The translations under genes and the position numbers were made by a program. This document shows, piece by piece, positions 20,100 through 31,597 of a DNA stretch of 64,000 bases (positions are counted from its first letter, which is position 1; each line of letters starts with the position of its first letter). The DNA is from Bolinopsis microptera (lineage: Eukaryota; Ctenophora; Tentaculata; Lobata; Bolinopsidae): NCBI RefSeq assembly GCF_026151205.1, contig NC_087077.1, positions 62,001 through 126,000 on the forward strand. The letters run 5' to 3'. Below the pieces are notes generated by a model. It was given only the letters and a program-made list of their open reading frames with translations. It ran no database searches and was not told the DNA's origin.

Positions 20100-23000
20100 C
20101 AGGAGAGTGTTTGAAGAAAATCGTTGGGGATCCCATCGGTCCAACAGCTTATTCCGTTCTTGAGTTCTGGCCGCAAGCTCAACTGCAACGACTGTAATGG
20201 GGTTTTTTTGAGGGGCCTAGGGTACCTGTGACCGGTTCTAATGGGGTTCACTGTCAGGTCCAGTGGTAGGTGTTCTTCGAAGTACTGGCTAATGATTTCA
20301 GCCTTGTCTCGTTCATTATCTACAGTTGGTTGTCAGTGTTGAAACAGACACAGAGCCTGCACCCTTTTCAGTTTGCCTGAGTTACGAGCAAGCTTTCAAA
20401 AACATTCTCCGGTCCTTCGTCTATGGTGGCTATAGAGTTAGCTAGGCTGATTTGCTAACTCAACTCCTCAATGTTTTCAACCTTTTAGTATGTCGTTTGA
20501 GAGCCTGTTTGATTTTAGCTCTGAGAGCTGTTCCTGTCTCGTAGTATCGTTGTTGTTCCAGTTGTTGTAAAAGTTGTTTCCTTTCTTCAGACAGTATCTA
20601 ATTCTGCGGACACGTGTACGGCCGAGTCCAAGGAATGATTCCTCTTTCGCTGGGCTTGCGAAAACCCAAGTGGAAACAGCAGCTTCTTTTAACTTCACCA
20701 AAAAGTAAATCAAATTGCTGTTCCTGTTGTTGGAGGTAAACAGGAGCTGATACAGTTTGCTCAAGTTTCTGACGGAGTTCTTGCTGATATTTGTTGTTTG
20801 CGGCCTGTTTGCATCCATCAAGTTGTTGGGTTAATAAGTCTTCTGAAATGCTCTGCCTCGACCCGTACAAAATGAAGCGCTGCGAAAATCTGCCTTGGCA
20901 TAACAACAAGTTTGTGTCACTGCGTGCTTTTATGTACCTGCATATGACCTGGCAGTCAGTTAGCAGTGCCTTGCTTCTGGACAGCAGAGTATGAAGTCAA
21001 TCTGTTGGAATAAAGGTTTACTCTCTGCTTCCTGGTTGCTCGATCCCGAATCCAACCAGTCCGTGTGGTAATGTTCTGCTTGCTATGGGAGAATGAAGTG
21101 TTGGCAGCAAACAGGCCATTAGCATGAGAAAGTGGTAGCAACCTTTCACCGTTTTCATTCCTCCTCCCTACACAATGACAACAATATTCCATGTAAACCA
21201 TTTTCTACATCAACAGGCTTCTTTTTGCCAAGAATGGCATTAAAGTCGCCTAACATCCATACTCAAATCTAGCAGGTACACTGATAGCCTCGAGTAGCTC
21301 ATCGTAAATTGATTGCTAATCGGGGATTCTGAACTGACTTGGATTCGTAAGGGCTGTAAACAATTAACAAGTTCTGATACGACCAGTGTTGATCCACCCT
21401 TTAGCCTTAAATTAAAGTCCATAATAAAACAACTCTGTCACTGATCTGATGATGAGATACTATACATTCCAAAAAACGCTTGTTAAACATAAAAACCCAA
21501 GTCCATGCCCCCCCGTGTCTATCGTGTCCTCTAACATACAAAAACAATCCGATGATGTCCAGGGAGAGTTGTTTCTCAGCAATGTATTCAACGTGTCTTG
21601 GTCTCCGAATGCTAAAAATGTCAAAGTTATATCGTCGATGTCCTCTGCAACAAGTGTTGCCTTGTATTTGGTCGATAGACCGCAAACATTCCATGTCCCA
21701 AAATTGAAAGTGTCGTAGCCATGAATAAAAGAGTAGCGTAGACTAGGAATCCTGCGATCTTCCTCGAGGCTTAAACGACTGACTTTTACAGTCATGCGAC
21801 CCGTTACAGTCACTACACATCACTAAACCTATACCTTCTTTCACAGAGGGGATACCTTACTCCGCTCCAAAACCTGGAAAGCCCCTAGGGGCCCCCCTAA
21901 GAGTTTGCGCCCACTTTGCTACTAAACGGTACTAGAAAGATATTGTCCCATGATAGTCTTGAAGCGCATCCAAAGGCAAGATAACTCAATACACTGGTCC
22001 CATGGCAGAATGCCTATAAACCAGCCATAGTTGTGCAAATATCGATTGGACCCATCGAATACTAGTGTCATTTGTCAAAGAAAAACGCTGGTCTCTTCAT
22101 AAGATGGTCATTGACATTCCTCTGCTCTGCTTGATACCATAAAGAGGTCGGTATACTTGACATTTAGCTGATGCTGTGGTTGTAGTGAGACGACATTCGA
22201 CTGGTAAGGTTTTTGCACCGCTCGCAAAATACTAAACAGAAGATCAAAGTGAAACTCAACAATATCGGGAGAGTTAATTGTCACGATTGGAGCATTCAAG
22301 GCGACAGTTTTGTCTGGAAACTTGTACACCTCCTATATCTGGCAGCAGCACTTTTACACCTGCGGCTGTTTAATGTCCTATCTAAGACCTAACCCTCCCA
22401 TAGCTGAGAATCTGATCCCCACGATGGGAGTAGCAGATGAGCTGATTTTAACTGATGAGGGAATAAAAGCCCACTTGGAGTCTTTGTTGCCAAGTATGTA
22501 AAGGAGATATTGAAGAAGTGGAATCTTTTTGTCAATGAGTCAAAACCGAGTTCACCCACTTCTATCTGGCCGGCAAGAACTAGGTTTGGATGACAAAGGA
22601 GAAGCCACTCAGATAGGTAGAGAACCTTGGAGGTCGCTAACTCTTTAAGGCTCAAAGTTGTGTAGCATTCGAAGATGGTCAAGAGACGTGTCACTTGCTA
22701 ACATTGCTTTTTCAGAATACAAAAAAGTCAGGGAACAAGTAGAAGTATACCCTTGAAGATTCGACTCAAGATTAAGGAAGCACAAGTATGTTTTTCAATA
22801 CTGATGTATATTGCAACAGTTGGGCAACATCTAAACAACTCCTTCAAAAACTTTTGTCTGCCACAGAATCATCATTCCGTACGATCATTGCCTGACCTAT
22901 CCCTAATGTCATACGAAATGTGACTCTATAATACAAACGCTGCGAAGTTGTTTCACTAAGTGATCGTGCTGCTCGTGCACGTGGATAAATGCTCGGTCAC

Positions 23001-23340
23001 ATCCTCCGCATGGATAATAACTCACCTGCCCAGCTTGCCTTTACATTTTGCTGTAGAGAGTCAAATTTAGATGAGAGGTAGAGTCGGACGACACCAGTCA
23101 AACTATGTTAAAAACTATTTGGAAACATTAAGTGACAGAAACTTAGACTTTAAATACAAGAACGATTTATCCATTTAAGACCTTTGCAATACAGATAGAA
23201 AAGCAATGGGAGCGAGAGTTAACAATGATTTAAGTTAATTACTGTGTATATTTTCTCTTGGTTACTTATCAGGTCCCATCAAGATGATCTTTATGTTCTA
23301 TTTTTGATTTGAATAAAGTTATATAATAATAATAAAGTGA
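20100..23340. mobile_element. Decayed non-LTR retrotransposon with inverted 5' half
   Basis: On the minus strand, 21813 down to about 20100 encodes a broken apurinic-type endonuclease: FNFGTWNVCGLSTKYKA at the N-terminal end, GRRNENGERLLPLSHANGLF further on, then the start of the RT. On the plus strand, about 22310-23240 encodes the RT C-terminal half: NPPIAENLIPTMGVADE, WNLFVNESKTEF, MLGHILRMDN, LSDRNLDFKYKN. It is related to the element at 10.6-11.9 kb. A (TAA)n tail ends it at 23322-23337. Many stops and frameshifts show that it is old. The 5' half is inverted with its 5' end at the junction, which is the arrangement expected from twin priming. Confidence 0.75.
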
Positions 23341-25084
23341 TATTTAATAAATGATTAAAAGAACCAATTTTAAAGTTGCCATAGTAAAGCCTTAGGTCCA
23401 AAAATATACACCATTAGCTCACTAAAAACAACTCTAAGCAGTAGGCTGTCACTCTATTAATGCACCACAACCGCTCCCTCCACTGCACTAAAAGTTTACA
23501 AAAATGCTACAATCCTAATTTTTATCGTGATCGAGACCGTGTCCCCATACAAACATATTACTAGGGTTGCCGTTTGTGTGGGAGCAAAGCGAACAGCACG
23601 CACACCCTCCTTCCCCGTCAACCTATATCTAATCCTATTAAAGAGTGACAATCTACTACACATTGAATTAGGATTCCGTTAAATATCAAATTTGATTTAC
23701 TGTAAACTTGTTTACTCAGTAATAAATGGCATAAAATTTGAAATTTTTGTTTTACTGAATTTTTTGTTAACGACAATCTCCGTGTCATTATCCATGAGTC
23801 CATCTAAATTTATGAACTATTGCATGGATTGATAATCAACTATATTCAATGACTAAGGTTGAATATCAAGGCGTTTATACTTAAAATATTCGGTTATAAT
23901 AAATATAATAATTCTTGACGAGATCCCAAATCAAACGATCAAAATCTACTAAAAAAGCTTTTTTTTATTTTTACCAAATATAGATGTTCTCGTAAATCGC
24001 GCTCAATCATTTTTCTGAAATAGCGCGCGGCGTTTAACATTTAAATTGCCAACTTTAAATTCATTGCATCATCCTCACACTCAAATTTTAAATTGTATCT
24101 ATTTTTAAAGTTTTAAAAAATATTTGCGTTATATTATAATCAATTATAAATACCAAACCATTAATTTTTAATTTACATTATCATATGTTTGATATCCATA
24201 CTTGTATGCCCGCCGCGCACTGAGTGCGCCCCGTTGTATCGTGGCTGTAGCGTGGTTTTCACACATACTAAGTAACCGACAATGGGGGTGCACGACGTTG
24301 ATATTGAACCATTGTTAATGGTCTGGCCCGGCGCTCTCGCTACTTCGTACACTTATCGAGAAGAAAGCGGCGCGGCGCTAACTTCGAAGAATTTAGACAT
24401 AACTACATCAGTCAAGACCGTGATACACATTTTTGATAATTTTCTTTTTTGCATTTTATTGATTTGTTTCACATGTCCAATCCTTCGCAGATCGGTGAGG
24501 TACAAGTGTGCATTTCGCCGATCTTGGTTTGCAAGAAGAATTATTTAGATGCGCTGGCGCGACCCGAGTAGTGCCATTAACCGGAGACCACAGGCTATTA
24601 TTTTCATTAACAATATCATTTGGCGGAATGACAGCTGAGCGCGGCCCAGTAATTGATTTTTGCAATTTTTGGCAATTCTTACATACTGTATATCGCCGGC
24701 GCGAAAATGTTTCGCATCTAATCTGTTCCGATTACATACGAAAAGATGTTTCATAGAATCGAGCGCCTACACCTGAGGCTTACTTATAATACCAAATCCT
24801 TAAGTCCCATTGCCTGATCCTGGAACAGCTGTGTTATTCCAGCCGAAGTCACGATTCGACAGATCTGGCAGCTTGGTACCAAATAAATGCCATATATAGT
24901 ATGTCCCTGCAATATGTCTTATTTTTCATTGCAACATATCATATCTAGTCCAGTAAAATGAAGTGCCAGTCCTTTCTCCGCAGCACAGGAACAGTATAGA
25001 ATAGTAGTAAGATGGCCATTTCTTTGTCAAGGCTATGAAGAATGTGCTTTTTAGAATTGAATGAAGCACGCGAGAAAGTGCATT
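23341..25084. other. AT-rich intergenic with GC-rich repeat relics
   Basis: No gene was recognised. Positions 24180-24760 hold CpG-rich repeat pieces: 24313-24395 resembles 45744-45885 and, inversely, 5075-5150. Positions 24610-24655 (TTTGGCGGAATGACAG) resemble the inverse of 4640-4700. The ORFs in this stretch are repeat artefacts. Confidence 0.5.
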
Positions 25085-25440
25085 GCTAAAGCTAATAATA
25101 TCATAGTGGAACTTGAGTGGCAAAAGAGTGACTAAAAGGTATATTCCTTTTACAAAGATACTCGAAAAGATCCAGGGTGATATCAGATCGTAGACTGCCA
25201 GACCGTAAAGTAATACCACCCACCTTGGCCGGTCCCTGGAATCTTGTTTGGATAGACATTTATGCAACTTGGTCGTTTACACTCCAAGTCCCTTTGTTAA
25301 AAGAAGTAGTAATTTTTTATGTCTGAGTAACTTCATTCAATAATAACACAATCAGATCATATCAGACTAAACTATCAATACATTATCAAATATTAATATC
25401 ATTCGTTCTTAATAACCATTTATAAATTAAGATGTTCTCA
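25085..25440 (-). repeat. About 350-bp dispersed repeat, left copy of an inverted pair
   Basis: Read inversely, this matches 29395-29760 with many small differences. Shared blocks include TTACTTCTTTTAA..CAAAGGGAC and TCACCC.GGAT.CTTTCGA. The retrotransposon relic at 26.5-29.1 kb lies between the two copies. I see no coding sequence. Confidence 0.65.
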
Positions 25441-25741
25441 TTACAAGTGTTAAAAACGCCCAAAATCGATCTGAGAGTTTGTTTTCAGTCTGTAGTACAC
25501 TCACGATAGTAAATAGTAAGTGTGTGCCCGCTGCAATAAGATTAGGTTCCTGCAATTTAAAATTGTTTGGAGTCCAAGTAAACTTTCAAGTCAGCAGCCT
25601 GGTGAATGTATTAATAGTGCTTTTGGTTCTCGATTTTATCAAGTTAATGGAAGCATCTAGCAATTGCTTTGACGTGAGCATTTTTTAAAAGACATTGTTC
25701 CAAAGCTGCTGCATTAAAACAAAAAGGATAATATTTATTTT

Positions 25742-26575
25742 TATTGAAATACATTTTTGTTGCACATACAGACTGAATGTAATAATTTAATATAAATGTA
25801 ATGACCAAGCTCCTGTGCATGGATGCTCCCGGGAAGAATCCAGTTCCTTTAGCGGGGCACCCATACCTAAAGGCCAAATAGAGAATTATAATAATCATAT
25901 TCCTAGGAAATAATCAGAAATCGCATACCAATCAAATAATAATGAAATATATGAAGTAGTAACCATATTTACTATGCAAAATGGCCCAACCACATAGTGT
26001 AAGACTTTATATATTCAAGATTCAAATTCCATATCATCATTAAACCTCAATAGTCCCAATATAATAGCCCAGCAAAATAAATAACTTCTTATAACCTTAC
26101 TGTCATACTACAAAATTAATTGAACAGATTGGAAATCTGTTAACCAGAGAATAAATTCTAAACCTAATGCAATGAAATAATTTAGATGCAATAATGAATG
26201 CCTAATGTGTAAGATTTATGTCAATGTCCTTGTAAAACAGTCTGAACAAGATAAATGAGTAACTAATAAAGAAGAAAAAAAAAACAGGAAGTTGTCGTCT
26301 GTTGAAAAATAAATAAAATATCTAAATATAACTTAGACTAATATAAAATAACTTCAGTCAATGTGTCGTCAATAACTGTACAAATATCAAATGTTAAAAC
26401 TGGGTGATTACAGTCACCAAAAAAAAATCTAAGTAAATAAGTTAATAAATTAAATGTGGTCTATAAAACTCATTAGGTAATAATAGGTCAATAAATTAAA
26501 CGTGTTTTATAAAACTATAAAACTACCACTGTGCGAAACACCCTTCTCCCAGTTAAAGCATGTCAGTCATGTGCA
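25742..26575 (+). repeat. About 830-bp dispersed repeat, copy 1
   Basis: It matches 39818-40640 in the same orientation almost throughout, from TTGAAATA(C/A)ATTTT through AAGAATCCAGTTC.TTTAGCGGGGCACCC to AATCAATCAGAAT, with scattered indels. No protein is encoded. The right end runs directly into the endonuclease relic at 26.58 kb. Confidence 0.8.
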
Positions 26576-29080
26576 AAATCAATCAGAATTCTTGGTGATT
26601 TCAATGTAAACATGTTGAAGGACCCATCTCCATCAGAGGACAAATTCCAAGAAATAACATTCAACAACGGCTTCATACCAACCATATCAGTACCAACTCA
26701 CCAAATGCCTGGCTGTTCCAGGACCTGTATTTACAATAACCATACCAATGTAGGTAATCACACCCTTAATTTCTGGTGTGGATATCTGACAAATCTCCCA
26801 CATCACCCTATATTCACTCTTTATGAACTTTCCCCGACTCCTGTGCCAAACCTGACCCTCAGACAAAATTACTATACACTACGACTATAGTAATGCTAAA
26901 CTTAGAAAATGCTCTCTGTTCTTGATAGAAAACGATGTAAATAGGTTCCCACCACAGCTGTAACACATAGATTCTTTCAATGCAGTTTATTTCAAGAAAT
27001 GATAGATTTTTCCTTATGCAAACTCTAACTCCTAGAACCACAAACGTACCAGCATAACCAACCCTTGGATTACCCAGGCCAATTAATTCCATCGATAAGA
27101 AAGCTAGTTGTATTTCGAATGAAGAAGACTTGTACATTACAACTACTGACGGGGACCCAAACAACACATCTACTACAAGAATTCGTCAAGTATCTCAAAA
27201 GGTCAATAAATATGGCAAAGGCTATGTGCTAATACTCAAAAATTCGAGAAGTAAAAGCATGAATTCGAAAAAGACTGGGAAGTTATAAATGAACTCTGTG
27301 GTAAAAATGTCTAGATGTAAGGACGATTTTGTCATATTGGCCAAGAAGTTACTTGCAGACGAATAATTGCTTAACAAATTTTGTTGAAAATTTTCCATCT
27401 CAAGACTTGCAAGTAATCTAAATAAAAATGTATTGTCAAACAATATATTTCTCTGAACCATTCTCAGTAAATCATTTGCCAGTCATGACTAATTCATATC
27501 TGACTCCATAAACCTAGAAGAACAACTAATGAAGACGAGATTTGACGAGGTCATCGAGATTTCCAAAATGGCAAGGCATGACATACTATAAAATCGTTGT
27601 AAAAAAATCTGCAAAGCTCATTGCGGTACCCGTTGGCCAAGGCTTCGTACACTCAACGCAATGTATACAAAGTGGGAACATTTCCAAGTATATTTAAAAC
27701 TGGTAAAGTATTCCTATTTACAAGAAAGACCAAAGGAATGAATGAATTGAAAATTATCGGCCTGTATCATATTACCTTTATTTTGGAAAAATCTTTGAGA
27801 AGATCATTTACAAAACAAACGCCTTTATAATTTCTTTCAAATCTAAGGTGTGACTACAACCTCTCACAGTTTTTGATTTAGAAAAGGCCATTCTACACTG
27901 CATGCTCTACACAATCAATAACTTCCGTTACAAAGTCTCTGGCTATCAATAAACATGTATTGGGCATATCCATTGACTTGAGCAAAGCCTTTGACACCCT
28001 TGATCACAATATTCTTCTAAGCAAGTAAATTCCTACGGTATTATGGGGTATTTCTCCACTACCTACTTAAAAGCTATTTGACAACAGAAAGCAGTAATGT
28101 GTTATGTATAACGAGTACCATCAGTAAACAATGGCCGTGAAATTGGAGTACCACAAGGGTCAATCTTGGGCCACTACTCATCGACTGTAATGATCGATAT
28201 AGTAAACTGTTTTTCATACAGTGAGGTGAAATTTGTACTTTAATGCTGATGACACTAATATCTTCATATCAGGACCATCTAGAGAAGCAACAAATAAAAA
28301 GAGAAGCCAACTTAGTACAAAAACATGTCTCGATTTACAATGAATGTAATCTATCTTCATATCAACATGTCCAAATGCTGCTACATACATTTTAAACCAA
28401 TGCCTCTGAATATGATGACACCTAGTGGCGCGGACCTAGACCATTTGCTAACCTGCTAGATGAAATAGATCAATATCATCGATGGTAAGTACACAAAGAT
28501 CAAGGAGACCAAATTCTTAGGTGTTGTTATAGATATAAGCTAAACGGATTGCCCCCAAATGCACTACATATCCGCAAAAAGCTGCGGACCATGACTGGTG
28601 CAATCTGTAAGAAATCCGGCACTCTATACCTTCAGAACTATACTTGAAAATATATAAGGCCTTTTTGACATCACATCTCAGTTATGGATAAAGTGTTTGG
28701 GGTGTTTGTCCATTCAGGAACGGTCCAATACAGTCTTTTTATCACTCAGAAGCACTGTATAAGGATCCCGTTTGGTGATCTCGACTCATATCTAGATAAA
28801 CCAATCAACATGTGCAAGAACTAGACCATAGGTATCATCAGATTAGCCAATAACCAATTTGAAAAGGAGTCATACAAAACCCATTTTTTAATAGACTAAA
28901 AATTCTACAGTTCAAAACTTGTTCAGAGTACCATTGCATTTCAGAATTCTCTACTAAGATTATTCAAGTACCACTGCCCTTATACTCCCCTTAGGAGGCC
29001 ATCAACAGTCAACCCGTACAACGATTAAAAAACGGTTATTTCTGTCTAATAAATCAAATACTTTTTTGTTCACTGCAGCC
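26530..29080 (+). pseudogene. Decayed non-LTR retrotransposon (endonuclease and RT relic)
   Basis: Recognisable pieces in order are the endonuclease C-terminal ILGDFNVNMLKD and FIPTISVPTHQMPGCSRTCI (26580-26740), an RT piece, GISIDLSKAFDTLDHNILL (27965-28020), GVPQGSILG (about 28145) and the catalytic-region NADDTNIFIS (about 28240). Frames change repeatedly and stops are frequent. No intact ORF above 120 residues remains. It is a different family from the 10.6-kb element, closer in motif style to the 40.7-kb copy. Confidence 0.75.
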
Positions 29081-29394
29081 ATAGCTTTATGTACACTGTC
29101 TCTAAAAAAAATTCTAACCTCAAGGTCATTGCCTAGAAATCTTCCATTAACTTTGATAAAATTGAGAACCTATGCACTATTATTACAAGTACAGGCAGCT
29201 GATTTATAAGAAACTTGGAATCCAACAATTTTTAAATTGCATAATCTATTCTTATCGCACGCAGCAACCACTTAACACACTTAATATTTCTATCATGATT
29301 GTATTTCGACTGAAAAGCTCTCAGATCAATTTTTGGGGGGCGTTTTTAAAAAACCACTTGGTTGTAAGTTTTTTAATTTTTTAATATCCTTAAC

Positions 29395-29760
29395 TTAACT
29401 TACTTTTTATTCAGGATCGATAACAAAATAATATTTGATTATTTATTCGAATTTAGTCTGATATTGATATTTGACAGATTGATATTGTATTATTGATGAA
29501 GTTAACTCCAGACGTACATAATTATTACTTCTTTTAAACAAAGGGACTGGAGTAATAAACGACCAATTAGCATACATTTCAACACCCAAGAATTCTGAGC
29601 AAAAGGTGGGTGCGTAAACTGTATGGTCTGTACTCGCCGATCCTGTGATCACCCAGGATTCTTTCGACGTTTTTGGTAAAAGGTGATATACCTTCAGTCA
29701 TCTCTTGCTACTTTTATTCTCTACTTTTAAAGTTTTTGTGAATGTTGGATATCCGTTACC
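29395..29760 (+). repeat. About 350-bp dispersed repeat, right copy of an inverted pair
   Basis: Inverse partner of 25085-25440. Homology includes the segments around GAAGTTAACTCCAGACGTAC and AAAGGTGATATACCTTCAGTC. Confidence 0.65.
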
Positions 29761-29799
29761 GTGTCCCCATCAAAGGGATATTTACCTGATTATAAATAT

Positions 29800-30170
29800 C
29801 GAATTCTACCGGATTATTTCCCCCCCACCCCGATTAAAAAAATTTTGGCAAATTGAAAAAACCTCACCCCCAGCTCAAACAAGTATTTTGAATCTCCGGA
29901 CGTTGTGGGGAAAGGGAAAAAACTGGTGTCTAAAGGGAAAGGGGGGACCCCCCCCCTTACGTTTCCAAACTTAAATCTAAATGTGTGATGACAAGTTGCC
30001 CTGGGTGGTCCTGCTATCCCTCTTGTTTTTGGGGGTATGTTTTTTATATGGTCAAAAGTTTTAGCTGCCCTTGGTAAATTTTAAATCTTTTCCTTTCTCG
30101 AAAAACCCTTTCCCCCTTTAGCACTTCGGATTCCCCGGCAATTTTTTAAATTTCTGACATTCCAGAGTTT
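29800..30170. other. Homopolymer-rich, low-confidence consensus
   Basis: Runs of C, G, A and T (for example C9 near 29820 and C10 near 29950) are dense and no gene or repeat is readable. This looks like poorly polished long-read consensus leading into the tandem array that follows. Confidence 0.4.
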
Positions 30171-31592
30171 TTCGAATTGACGTTTGGAAAACTCCGTCAG
30201 TAATGGATTTACATCAGGTTGGGAGAACTCCTACGTAACTGGATTTACATCGGGTTGCGGAGAAGCCCAGGCCCCTCAAAACCCGTACAGTAAACTAAAT
30301 TTTACATCGGGTTTGCGGAAAAGCCGGCCCTCTAAACTTGTACAGTAACGAGATTTAATCAGGTTCCCGGAAAAGCCCAGGTCCGTACAGTAATGAGTTT
30401 AAATAGGTTCGGAAAACCCCCAGGCCCCTTAAACTCTTTAGAGTAACTGAGTTTAATCAGGTTGCGGAAAAGCCCAGGTCTCTAAATCTGTACAGTAACT
30501 AGATTTAATCAGGTTGGGAAACCCCAGGTCCGTACGTAATGGTTTTTCATCGGGTTTGCGGAAAAACCCCAGGCCCCTCTAAACCCCGTCAGTAATGGTT
30601 TAAACATCAGGTTGCGGAAAAGCCAGGTCCTCTAAACCCGTACAGTAACTAGTTTTAAATCGGTTTGCGGAGACCCCGGCTCCTCTGAACTCCGTACATA
30701 ACTGAGATTTAATAGGTTGGGGAGAAGCCAGGTCCCTAACTCTGTACAGTAACTGAGATTTACCCAGGTTGGGAGAAGCCAGGCCCCTCTAAATCCGACA
30801 GTAACTGAGTTTTAAATAGGTTGCGGAGAGCCCAGGTCCTTAAACTTTCAGTAATGAGATTTACATCGGTTGGGGAGCCGGCTCCCCCTAAATCCGAAAG
30901 TAACTGAGATTTAATCGGGTTTGGGAGAAGCCCAGGCCCCTCAAACTCCGTACGAAAATGAGATTTACATCGGGTTTTGCGGAAAAGCCAGGCTCCTTGA
31001 ACTCCGTCAGTAACTGAGATTTACGCAGGTTTTCGGAGAACCCCAGGCTCCTTGAACCCCGTACAGTACTGAGTTTCTAGGTTGCGGAAACCCCAGGCTC
31101 CTCAAAAAATCCTTTTACGTAACTGAGATTTACTCAGGTTGGGAGAAGCCAGGCTCCTCAAAAACCCCGTACAGTAACTGAGATTTAAATGGTTGCGGAG
31201 AAGCCCAGGCTCTAAACTCCGTACGTAACTGAGATTTCGTCAGGTTGCGGAGAAGCCAGCTCCTCTGAACCCCGTACAGTAACTGAGATTTAATCGGGGT
31301 TGCGGAGAAGCCAGGCCCCTCAAATCCGTACGAAAACTGAGATTTACTCAGGTTGCGGAGAACCCCAGGCCCCTTAAAAACTTGTACGTAACTGGTTTAA
31401 TCGGGTTTTCGGAAAAGCAGGCCCCTCTAAACTCGTACAGTAATGGATTTACATGGGTTTGCGGAGAAGCCCAGGCTCCTTGAACTCCGTCGTAACGGTT
31501 TTACATCGGTTTGCGGAGAACCCCCAGGTCCTCTAAACTCGTAAGTAACTGGTTTAAATAGGTTGGGGAGAAGCCCAGGCTCCTCTAAACGG
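30170..31592 (+). repeat. About 57-bp tandem array, roughly 25 copies
   Basis: The unit contains GGAGAAGCCCAGGCTCCTC, then GTACAGTAACTGAGATTTA, then AGGTTGC. Copies differ mainly by one-base indels in homopolymers, more like sequencing noise than divergence. The array runs up to the CCP exon at 31598, and the exon's splice acceptor (GGGACAG) falls where each unit has GTACAG. Confidence 0.9.
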
Positions 31593-31597
31593 GACAG

